DNA of 64,000 nt from JAGTVG01 sp942491935. GTDB taxonomy: Bacteria > Bacteroidota > Bacteroidia > Cytophagales > Cyclobacteriaceae. Under the pieces are notes generated by a model, which worked only from the letters and a program-made list of their open reading frames with translations, was not told where the DNA came from and did no database searches. Position 1 is the stretch's first letter; each line of letters starts with the position of its first letter. A program made the position numbers and the translations under genes. The stretch is from NCBI GenBank assembly GCA_942491935.1, contig CALOCZ010000001.1:1-64000 (forward strand). Reading direction: 5' to 3'. Of the stretch, positions 46,274-54,459 are shown piece by piece.

Positions 46274-47773
46274 ATGATCATGAAAAAGATAGAAAAATCA
46301 AGACGTAATTTCCTGAAAAAAGGAATGGCAGCTGGCGCCGGTATTAGCATAGTACCCAGTTTTGCCATTAGCGGCCTAGGGTATACGGCACCAAGTGATA
46401 AGATGAATATTGTGGGAGTTGGAGTAGGTGGGAAAGGCCACCCAAACATACAGGCTATGAATACTGAAAATATCATTGGCCTCTGTGATGTTGATTGGAG
46501 GTACGCCTCAAAATGCTTCAACGACTTCCCAGATGCCAAAAAGTATTATGACTGGCGAAAGATGTTCGACGAGCTCGGTGATTCCATCGACGGGGTAATG
46601 GTAGCAACCGCAGATCATACCCATGCCATGATCGCTGCCACAGCCATTACGATGGATAAACATGTATATTGCCAGAAGCCACTGACACATTCGGTTTACG
46701 AGTCAAGGTTACTAACAAAGCTGGCTGAAAAACATAAAGTCGCTACCCAGATGGGAAATCAGGGTAATTCAGGCCATGGTGTACGCCAGGTTTGCGAGTG
46801 GATCTGGAATGGGGAAATTGGAGAAATCAAGGAGGCACACGCCTGGACCAATCGGCCCATATGGCCACAGGGATTACAGCGGCCTAAAGACGTTATGACC
46901 CCTCCTGATAAACTTAACTGGGATTTATTTATTGCTTCTGCCCCAATGCGTCCATATAATGAGATCTACACACCATGGAACTGGCGGGGCTGGTGGGATT
47001 TTGGAACCGGTGCATTTGGTGACATGGCATGCCATATCCTCGATCCTGTGTATCAAGCCCTCAAATTGGGCTATCCCGAAGCGATCAGCGGCTCTTCCAC
47101 GCTATTGAATACCGAAAGCGCCCCGCAGGCAGAAAAAGTGGTGTTTGCGTTTCCCGAAAGAGATAGTTTTAAAAAGCAAAAAATGCCGGAAGTTGAATTA
47201 CACTGGTATGATGGCGGCCTGATGCCAGACAGGCCGGGCTTAGTGCCTGATGACATAAGTTTTTTGAACGACGGGATGGGTGGCTGCCTGTTTGTAGGAT
47301 CGAAAGATACACTGATTTGTGACACAGGTGGTTTCAATCCCAAATTGATTTCAGGCCGGAAACCAAACGTAAGCCCCTATCTCCGAAGAATTGAAGGTGC
47401 AATTGGTTATGTCGATGGGCCGCACGAACAGGATTGGATCAGGGCATGTAAAGAATCTCCGGAAGGCAGAACAGAAGGAACAGCAAACTTTGCTTATGCT
47501 GGCCCTTTTAATGAGACTGTACTATTGGGTGTCCTTGCTATTCGTCTTCAGGCTTTGAACAAAACCCTGAAATGGGATGGTGAAAACATGAAGATCACTA
47601 ACATATCCGCCAGTGAGGAATTGAAGGTTGTAGATGTGGATGAGTTTAAAGTTGTTGATGGTCACCCACACTTCAATACACAGTATGTCACCTTAAATGC
47701 TCTGGAAGCCGCCAGTGAATATATAAAGCATAATTACCGGGAAGGATGGAGTCTTCCTAAAATGCCAGCCTAA
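46274..47773 (+). CDS. Gfo/Idh/MocA-family oxidoreductase, Tat-exported (long form)
   Basis: 499 residues. The twin-arginine leader is SRRNFLKKGMAAGAG. The Rossmann start reads MNIVGVGVGGKGHPNIQAM, followed by IIGLCDVDWRYASKCF, GVMVATADHTHAMIAATAIT and YCQKPLTHSVYESRL, where the usual EKP is QKP but the lysine is kept. The C-terminal GFO domain (NWRGWWDFGTGAFGDMACHI) is 60 residues longer than in the 31960 paralogue. Such long exported forms are common beside glycosidase genes and act on sugar substrates with bound NAD(P). A hairpin terminator follows the stop. Confidence 0.92.
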   Translation: MIMKKIEKSRRNFLKKGMAAGAGISIVPSFAISGLGYTAPSDKMNIVGVGVGGKGHPNIQAMNTENIIGLCDVDWRYASKCFNDFPDAKKYYDWRKMFDELGDSIDGVMVATADHTHAMIAATAITMDKHVYCQKPLTHSVYESRLLTKLAEKHKVATQMGNQGNSGHGVRQVCEWIWNGEIGEIKEAHAWTNRPIWPQGLQRPKDVMTPPDKLNWDLFIASAPMRPYNEIYTPWNWRGWWDFGTGAFGDMACHILDPVYQALKLGYPEAISGSSTLLNTESAPQAEKVVFAFPERDSFKKQKMPEVELHWYDGGLMPDRPGLVPDDISFLNDGMGGCLFVGSKDTLICDTGGFNPKLISGRKPNVSPYLRRIEGAIGYVDGPHEQDWIRACKESPEGRTEGTANFAYAGPFNETVLLGVLAIRLQALNKTLKWDGENMKITNISASEELKVVDVDEFKVVDGHPHFNTQYVTLNALEAASEYIKHNYREGWSLPKMPA

Positions 47774-47775
47774 GT

Positions 47776-47807
47776 AAAAGAGGCCAGCGATTACGCTAGC
47801 CTCTTTT
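47776..47807 (+). terminator. Rho-independent terminator after the oxidoreductase gene
   Basis: AAAAGAGGC-C-AGC, loop GATTAC, GCT-A-GCCTCTTTT: a 12-pair stem with one C/A mismatch, ending in four T. It begins 3 bases after the stop codon at 47771-47773. Confidence 0.75.
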
Positions 47808-48036
47808 GGCATGAGAAAAAACTAATGTGATGATAATATGTTATAATGCATAGGCAATATGTATGGATTTATGTCAGAATGCTTACTTACAATCCTTCCA
47901 ATTGTAAAGCATTTTTGCATTTATTACCTTTAAGCAAACATTATTTTTAAACCTTAACCGATACGTCACTTTACCGTCGAAGGAATCATCGAAACCACCT
48001 ATTGGTGGCAATATTTTTTAACAATATCTTTTTTTT

Positions 48037-48612
48037 ATGAGCATTGATGTAAAGAATGAAATAAAAGTCTGGTCTGTTTATTTTATTACGATTCTCGTTT
48101 CAGTTTATATACATGAAATAGGTCACTGTATCCCTGCATGGATTAATGGATTTGTCGCGATTCCTACTCCAGCTAAAGAATACATACTTGCTGATATACC
48201 GGATAATATCCAAACACATGTATCACTTGGAGGGATAGTTGGCACTGCACTATTCTCTTTTATAGTTATTGCACTTTATTTGAAAAAATCATTTAAATAC
48301 CGTTCTGCCATACTCGCTGGTGCAATTGTTATACCTGGGATATATACATTACGATTCTTTATATCCGGAAGGGGGCATGATCTAACTGAATTTCAAGAAG
48401 CTCAAGCAGCAATTGGTTTGGAATATTCAGGCCATTCACTGGATTGGTTTTTCTTGTTTCTGTTCGTTTTTGGGACCATAATTTGGATTATTAAATCAAA
48501 ACCTGGTTTTAAAATAATTGGCAGATTATTGATAGGATTTTTGTTAACGGTCGTCTTTATAATAGGACTTCAGGTAATTAATAATGCTATTTTTGATCCG
48601 ATTTTTCAATAA
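48037..48612 (+). CDS. M50-like membrane metallopeptidase family protein
   Basis: 191 residues with four or five transmembrane helices. The first helix contains H26-EIGH30 (HExxH form: HEIGH) in VYIHEIGHCIPAWING, as in S2P/M50-type zinc peptidases; the C-terminal half has long hydrophobic helices (AILAGAIVIPGIYTL, DWFFLFLFVFGTIIWI). M50 peptidases have a second DG motif near the end of the catalytic core; I see no clear one, so the enzyme may be a degenerate or distant member. The zinc motif is seen directly; activity is inferred. Confidence 0.7.
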   Translation: MSIDVKNEIKVWSVYFITILVSVYIHEIGHCIPAWINGFVAIPTPAKEYILADIPDNIQTHVSLGGIVGTALFSFIVIALYLKKSFKYRSAILAGAIVIPGIYTLRFFISGRGHDLTEFQEAQAAIGLEYSGHSLDWFFLFLFVFGTIIWIIKSKPGFKIIGRLLIGFLLTVVFIIGLQVINNAIFDPIFQ

Positions 48613-48731
48613 ATTAATTTTAGCTGAATCAGTTAATCAGAATTTGATGTGTGTAGTGCATGTCCTCATTAAATAGTGAATATAAAGTTACTTTCGATTA
48701 TAGAAAATATAAATAATAATACTTTTTAACC

Positions 48732-51700
48732 ATGAAAAATACTTCTCTTCTGCCATATGTTCTATTAATACTATCCCTGTTACTTGTTGTTAGTTGTGGC
48801 CAAAAACCTAATAGGGAAGGCACTCATTCTGTTGAAGAAATGAGAAAACTGTTTGTCGATCCGCCATCGGAATACCGCAGTGCACCTCTATGGGATTGGA
48901 ATGAAAAAATCACAGAAGAGGGGATTGATTTTCAAATGAGGGAGTTTAAGAATGCTGGCATCGGTGGTGTATTTGTACATCCACGGCCCGGACTGCTGAC
49001 AGAATATCTGTCTGATGACTGGTTTCATTTATTTGATTATACTGTGCAAAAAGGAAAAGAACTGGATATGAAAGTATGGATTTATGATGAGAATTCATAT
49101 CCGTCCGGATTTGCCGGAGGTCACGTCCCGGCAGAAATGCCCGATTCTTATAAACATGGATCAGCATTAAGGTTAAAGGTCGTAGAACTGTTGAAGGATG
49201 TTCAACCTGAAAATGCAGAGGTGGTTCTTAGAAAAACTGAAAAGGGATTCATAGATATTACAAATTCTCCTGATCAGGAGGAAGAAATGAAGTGTCCCTA
49301 TTATGTTTTTGAAAAAGCTTATCCTGGAAAATCACCTTGGTATGGTGGTTTCACATACGTTGATTTGTTGTATGAAGGAGTAACAGATAAGTTTCTGGAA
49401 CTCACCATGACAAATGGATACGAGAAGAATATTGCTGACTTTGGGAAAACCCTGCCCGGGATTTTTACCGATGAACCCAATCTTGAAGCAGCTATGCCAA
49501 TAGGTTCTGTAATGCGCTGGACGCCTGATTTATGGGAGGTTTTTCAGGAACGATGGGGATACGATTTAAAAATAAACCTTCCTTCTTTAGTTGAAGAAAC
49601 AGGTAATTGGAAAAAGGTTCGTCATGATTATTACGAACTGATTCTGGAACTATTTATTGATCGATGGGCAAAGCCCTGGAGTAAGTATTGCGATGAAAAG
49701 AATCTGCTATGGACTGGCCATTACTGGGAGCATGGATGGCCCGAACCAACACATGGATTTGACGAGGCAGCTTTTTACATCTGGCATCAACAACCTGGTG
49801 TTGATATGCTTGGAAACCGGTTGGACACTGAAGGCCTGGGGGGACAATTTGGTAATGATCGTGCAGTACGCGAGTTACGCAGTGCCGCCAACCAGGCTGG
49901 CAGAACCAGGACACTTAGTGAAACCTACGGCGGTGGTGGATGGGAAATGGATTTTGAAGCACAGAAAAGATTACTGGACTGGCAATGTGTACTGGGCGTC
50001 AATTTTGTAAATCAGCATCTTTCCTATTACTCTCTTAATGGGGTCCGTAAGTTTGATTATCCACCTTCTTTCTCCTATCACGAACCCTGGTGGGAGCATT
50101 ACAAACTAATGGGCGATTACATTGGACGTGTCAGTATGGCCATGTCAGTCGGTCAGCAAGTTAATCAAGTGTTGGTACTTCAGCCCACAACGTCAGCATG
50201 GATGTATTTTTCCCGGAGAGACAAAAATCCAGCAATAAACCGGATTCGTAATGGTTTTAAGAATTTTATATACCGGATGGAGCAAGAGCACCTTGAATAT
50301 GACCTGGGCTCTGAAAATGTAATAAAAACACTGGGAAGCGTTAATGGCAATAAGTTGACTGTTGGCGAACGTGATTATTCGCTGGTTGTGATTCCTGCAG
50401 AAATGGAAAATATGGATGCACCAACCCTGGAATTGCTGGAAAAGTATCTGGAAAACGGGGGTAAAATATTATCGTTCAATCAGAATTTATACCGCGTTGA
50501 TGGTGAGGAATCGTCCAAAGCACAGGAATTGGCAGCCAGATTTCCAGATAATTGGACCGATGTTGAGAAACTTGAGGATCCGGATGCTTTAGACATGCTA
50601 CGTAATGATCGGTTTGAAATGAATGATATGACCAGGAATGGTATGTTATATCATCAGCGGAGAATGCTTGAAGATGGGCAGTTATTGTTCATCGTAAACT
50701 CGCATCAAACAGAAAAAGCTGTCGCAGATATTTCTGTTCACGGAAAACATGTATTAAAACTTGATTTAATAACCGGGAAGGAATTCCTCTATCCTTGTGA
50801 ATCAGAGAAGGGAAAAGTAACGTTTCAGGTTGATCTGGAACCAGTTGGAAGTGCCCTGTTTGTAATTACTGATGAGAGACCGGATGGGCTTGATAGAATT
50901 GTGGATCTGAAAAGAGAAAAACTCGTTGAAAGCGATGGCCAGGTAAGCGTAATACGTGAGTCGGATAATATTCTGATAATAAATTATCTCGATTTAAAAA
51001 CTGCCAAATCAGATAAAAAAGAGATCTATTTTATGGATGCGCTGATTGGCCTGTATCGTGAAAATGGAGTTGAAATTGGGAATCCATGGCAGCATAAAAT
51101 TCAATATAAGAAAAACTATTTGGATATGGATTCATTATTTGAGAACGATTCCGGATTTGAAGCCAGTTATCATTTTCAGATTAATGAAAATCTTAGTTCT
51201 GAGGTCATGAAATCTATCCGGGCAGTTGTCGAACGGCCTGATTTGTGGCAGATTAGTATTAACGGATATGAAGTTTCAGAACAAGATGAAGCTTTCTGGA
51301 TAGATAAGGATTTTCCTCAATTTACTGTTGGAGAATTCCTGAAGTCCGGTAAAAATACGATCACTCTGAAGGCTCCCAGAATGCATATATTGGCCGAGTT
51401 GATGCCGGTTTATTTATTGGGTGATTTCCTCGTTACTCCTGCTGCTAAGGGATTTGAAATATCGGAAGGTGAGATCAGTTCTTTAGGATCGTGGCGTAGC
51501 AAAGGCTTGCCTTTTTATTCACAAAAAGTAGCCTATTCGCAGAATTTCATTGTAAACAAAGCATCAGATACTTTCTTTAAAGTTAAGTTGAATAGATGGA
51601 ATGGCTCAATTTCTGAAGTATGGATCAATGGAAAGTCAGCTGGAGTGATTGCATGGCAACCTAATGATTTGGACGTTACTTCTTTGCTGAATGAAGGGGA

Positions 51701-51908
51701 AAATGAAATCGTAGTAAAAGTTATCGGAAGTTTGAAAAATACCTTTGGCTTTTTCTATCATAACAATGATAACTGGATATTTTCGCCGCAATCATGGAAC
51801 AGGGCACCAGAGAATATTCCCCAGGCTTCTGATTATTTTTTAATGGATTACGGATTATTTGAACCATTCGAATTGGTTCAATACCGAATTTCCGATTCAG
51901 AAATTTAA
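48732..51908 (+). CDS. GH106-like (alpha-L-rhamnosidase superfamily) lipoprotein
   Basis: 1058 residues. The lipoprotein signal ends at Cys22 (VVSC). The mature start FVDPPSEYRSAPLWDWNEKI followed by ITEEGIDFQMREFKNAGIGG and WIYDENSYPSGFAGG is diagnostic of the GH106-related glycosidases, whose TIM barrel sits at the N-terminus. FTDEPN (about residue 245) and TLSETYGGGGW supply acidic residues. Beta-sandwich domains fill the last 400 residues (SGKNTITLKAPR, WINGKSAGVIAWQPNDLDVT). Members release terminal rhamnose from pectins or other heteroglycans. The sole gene between a membrane peptidase and a GH3 gene, 31 bases before the latter. Confidence 0.85.
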   Translation: MKNTSLLPYVLLILSLLLVVSCGQKPNREGTHSVEEMRKLFVDPPSEYRSAPLWDWNEKITEEGIDFQMREFKNAGIGGVFVHPRPGLLTEYLSDDWFHLFDYTVQKGKELDMKVWIYDENSYPSGFAGGHVPAEMPDSYKHGSALRLKVVELLKDVQPENAEVVLRKTEKGFIDITNSPDQEEEMKCPYYVFEKAYPGKSPWYGGFTYVDLLYEGVTDKFLELTMTNGYEKNIADFGKTLPGIFTDEPNLEAAMPIGSVMRWTPDLWEVFQERWGYDLKINLPSLVEETGNWKKVRHDYYELILELFIDRWAKPWSKYCDEKNLLWTGHYWEHGWPEPTHGFDEAAFYIWHQQPGVDMLGNRLDTEGLGGQFGNDRAVRELRSAANQAGRTRTLSETYGGGGWEMDFEAQKRLLDWQCVLGVNFVNQHLSYYSLNGVRKFDYPPSFSYHEPWWEHYKLMGDYIGRVSMAMSVGQQVNQVLVLQPTTSAWMYFSRRDKNPAINRIRNGFKNFIYRMEQEHLEYDLGSENVIKTLGSVNGNKLTVGERDYSLVVIPAEMENMDAPTLELLEKYLENGGKILSFNQNLYRVDGEESSKAQELAARFPDNWTDVEKLEDPDALDMLRNDRFEMNDMTRNGMLYHQRRMLEDGQLLFIVNSHQTEKAVADISVHGKHVLKLDLITGKEFLYPCESEKGKVTFQVDLEPVGSALFVITDERPDGLDRIVDLKREKLVESDGQVSVIRESDNILIINYLDLKTAKSDKKEIYFMDALIGLYRENGVEIGNPWQHKIQYKKNYLDMDSLFENDSGFEASYHFQINENLSSEVMKSIRAVVERPDLWQISINGYEVSEQDEAFWIDKDFPQFTVGEFLKSGKNTITLKAPRMHILAELMPVYLLGDFLVTPAAKGFEISEGEISSLGSWRSKGLPFYSQKVAYSQNFIVNKASDTFFKVKLNRWNGSISEVWINGKSAGVIAWQPNDLDVTSLLNEGENEIVVKVIGSLKNTFGFFYHNNDNWIFSPQSWNRAPENIPQASDYFLMDYGLFEPFELVQYRISDSEI

Positions 51909-51938
51909 TCTATATTCATATTAGCATTTAAGGATAAT

Positions 51939-54365
51939 ATGATGTTAAGAAAACCAGGAATATTTGTCTGCATAATAGCAATTCTAATCACACTGCCTTC
52001 AAATATGATTATGCCACAGGTTATTATTCATTTTTCGAATGTAGCCATGGTGAATCATACCCCTTTTGAAAATCACTATCCAAGGTATATACATTATGAG
52101 GATGAAACACCAATCTATAAAAATCCGGGATACTCAATTGACCAGAGAATAGAAGATCTTCTTTCGCGGATGTCATTGGAGGAAAAAATAGGGCAGATGA
52201 ATATGCCAGCGCTTTTTGTTAAAGATCTGGGTGAAAGCATTGAGGAGAAAATGGAGGGGTGTAAAGAGTTCGCTCGTGGGACATACGAGGAAGGGATTGG
52301 GCCCGGAGGTGGATTTTATAGCATTCCCGATAAAATGTTACACAATGGTCCAAGGCAGCAGGCAGAATATTTTAATGAACTCCAACGAATTGCCCGCGAA
52401 GAAACGAGGTTGGGCATTCCTCTTTTTATTGTAGAAGAAGGTACACATGGTTTGCGGGCTTCCGGTGGGACAATCTTTCCCGAAGGACTGGCAATCGGCA
52501 GTACCTGGAATGAAGATTTAATTGAAGAAATATATTCAACTGCAGCCCAAGAAGCACGAGGTATAGGAGTGCATCAATTATATACCTTAGTGATCGAGCC
52601 AATCCGCGATCCTCGTCTAGGAAGGAATATGGAAGGGTATTCCGAAGATCCTTACTTGTGTTCACGGATTACGGAATCGATTGTGAATGGGACACAGGGA
52701 GAAGACATATCTTCAGGGGAAAATGTAATTGCTGGCTTATGCCATTTCCCGGGTCAGAGTCAGGGAACGGGAGGGTATGAACGCGGACCAATGGAAATAT
52801 CCGAACGCCAGCTGAGGGAAGTTTTCTTGCCGCCATGGGAAGCCGGGATTACAAAAGCTGGAGCGCTAGGTGTAATGGCCACTTATCCTGCTATCGATGG
52901 CATACCTGCTCATGCCTCAGAGAAATTACTTACCGGGATATTGAGGGAAGAACTGGGATTCGAAGGGATAGTAGTAAGCGAAGGCACTGGTTTTGCTACC
53001 ATTATGTTAGAAGGAGTCGCTGAAACCCAAAAAGAAGCAGGAGAGATGGCAATCAAAGCCGGAGTGGATGTGGGAATAACCTACGAACCTGCTTATATGA
53101 GGGCTTTGATTGAAAATGTTAAAGAAGGCAAAGTCTCAATTGAACTGGTAGACCGGGCAGTTAAAAGAGTATTGAAACTTAAATTCGAAATGGGTTTATT
53201 CGAAAATCCATTTGTGGATCCTGAGAAAGCTGTGAGCCTAAGCCATACTCCTCAAAACCAGGATCTGGCACTTCGGGTAGCGAGGGAGGGAATTGTCTTA
53301 CTGAAGAACGAGGGCAACCTGCTCCCCTTGGATAAAAACGTAAGTTCAATCGCAGTAATTGGCCCTAATGCTGACAATGAAAGGAACCAGTTAGGAGATT
53401 ATACCTCGCTGACTATTTTGCAGGATATCGTCACTGTTCTTGACGGAATAAAAAATAAGGTACCTGATGCTAAAGTCAATTATGTAAAGGGCTGCAATGT
53501 GCTCAAAACAAATCTTAACGAGATAGAAAAGGCACGAAAGGTAGCAGAGGATGCTGATGTGGCTATTGTAGTTGTAGGAGAGAATGAAATGCGCGCAGTC
53601 GACGATGAAGGAGATGCGGTAGGAACTAATGGTGAAACAAAGGATATTGCTAATCTTGACCTTACCGGCTTACAGAAAGAGCTCATCCAGGCCGTTCATG
53701 AAACAGGAACACCAACAATTGTTGTTCTGATCAACGGGCGCCCATTGTCAACCCGGTGGACATCAGAGCATGTGCCAGCAATAGTAGAAGCATGGATCCC
53801 TGGCGAAAAGGGAGGCGATGCAATAGCTGATGTGTTGTTTGGCGATTATAATCCTAGCGGACGTTTACCTATTACAGTTCCCAGACATTCAGGTCAGCTC
53901 CCGGCATATTATAATCACAGCGCAACAAAAGAACACCTGACCGCATGGGAAGGCTATCGGGACATGCCGATGTCACCCTTGTATGAATTTGGTTATGGAT
54001 TGAGCTATACTGAATTTGAATACAGCAACCTTCAGATCCGGCAGGCAGATGATGGAATTACCGGTGATGTATTTATACGCCTGGATGTGAGAAATGTAGG
54101 AAAAAGGGTAGGAGCTGAGGTAGTTCAGCTGTACATCAATGATAAGATCAGCTCTGTTGTCACACCCTATCTTGAACTTAAGGGTTTTGAGAAATTATGG
54201 TTGGATCCTGGCGAAATAAAAACCGTAGAATTAAAACTTACCCCTGAAGACCTGGCTTTTATAAATACCAATATGAGGCCAATTGTTGAACCTGGGGTAT
54301 TTGAGGTATTCGTCGGAAGTTCTTCAAGGGATATAAGGCTAAAAGGAAGTTTCTCAAAACGATAA
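51939..54365 (+). CDS. GH3-family glycosidase with Glu at the usual nucleophile position
   Basis: 808 residues; a signal peptide or membrane anchor at the start. GH3 hallmarks: RIEDLLSRMSLEEKIGQMN, TRLGIPLFIVEEGTHG, PRLGRNMEGYSEDPYL, GLCHFPGQSQGTGG, then a C-terminal alpha/beta domain (REGIVLLKNEGNLLPLDKNV) and a fibronectin III-like tail (VGAEVVQLYINDKISSV). In the nucleophile strand canonical enzymes have VSDW/VSDY; here the segment is GIVVSEGTGF, with Glu in place of Asp. The frame is intact, unlike the other GH3 gene. The substrate could be a beta-glucoside or xyloside. Confidence 0.88.
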   Translation: MMLRKPGIFVCIIAILITLPSNMIMPQVIIHFSNVAMVNHTPFENHYPRYIHYEDETPIYKNPGYSIDQRIEDLLSRMSLEEKIGQMNMPALFVKDLGESIEEKMEGCKEFARGTYEEGIGPGGGFYSIPDKMLHNGPRQQAEYFNELQRIAREETRLGIPLFIVEEGTHGLRASGGTIFPEGLAIGSTWNEDLIEEIYSTAAQEARGIGVHQLYTLVIEPIRDPRLGRNMEGYSEDPYLCSRITESIVNGTQGEDISSGENVIAGLCHFPGQSQGTGGYERGPMEISERQLREVFLPPWEAGITKAGALGVMATYPAIDGIPAHASEKLLTGILREELGFEGIVVSEGTGFATIMLEGVAETQKEAGEMAIKAGVDVGITYEPAYMRALIENVKEGKVSIELVDRAVKRVLKLKFEMGLFENPFVDPEKAVSLSHTPQNQDLALRVAREGIVLLKNEGNLLPLDKNVSSIAVIGPNADNERNQLGDYTSLTILQDIVTVLDGIKNKVPDAKVNYVKGCNVLKTNLNEIEKARKVAEDADVAIVVVGENEMRAVDDEGDAVGTNGETKDIANLDLTGLQKELIQAVHETGTPTIVVLINGRPLSTRWTSEHVPAIVEAWIPGEKGGDAIADVLFGDYNPSGRLPITVPRHSGQLPAYYNHSATKEHLTAWEGYRDMPMSPLYEFGYGLSYTEFEYSNLQIRQADDGITGDVFIRLDVRNVGKRVGAEVVQLYINDKISSVVTPYLELKGFEKLWLDPGEIKTVELKLTPEDLAFINTNMRPIVEPGVFEVFVGSSSRDIRLKGSFSKR

Positions 54366-54427
54366 CACTGTTTTTTATCTTCGGATCTAAGCTGACAGAT
54401 TCATGTCAGCGGTAACATTTATTTTAT

Positions 54428-54454
54428 AAAAAGGCCACCTTGCGGTGACCTTTT
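54428..54454. terminator. Bidirectional terminator between convergent genes
   Basis: AAAAAGG-C-CACC, loop TTGC (GCAA on the other strand), GGTG-A-CCTTTT. A-rich and T-rich ends on both strands let it stop transcription from the GH3 gene and from the large repeat lipoprotein gene. It shares its CCACCTTGCGGTGA core with the hairpin at 63680-63707. Confidence 0.8.
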
Positions 54455-54459
54455 GAGGT

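Noticed and set aside
47995..48008. CCACC-TATT-GGTGG hairpin followed by ATATTTTTT
   Set aside because: Looks like a terminator, but it is only 28 bases before the M50-like gene and the upstream gene already has a better terminator; a five-pair stem is weak. An attenuator is possible but unsupported.
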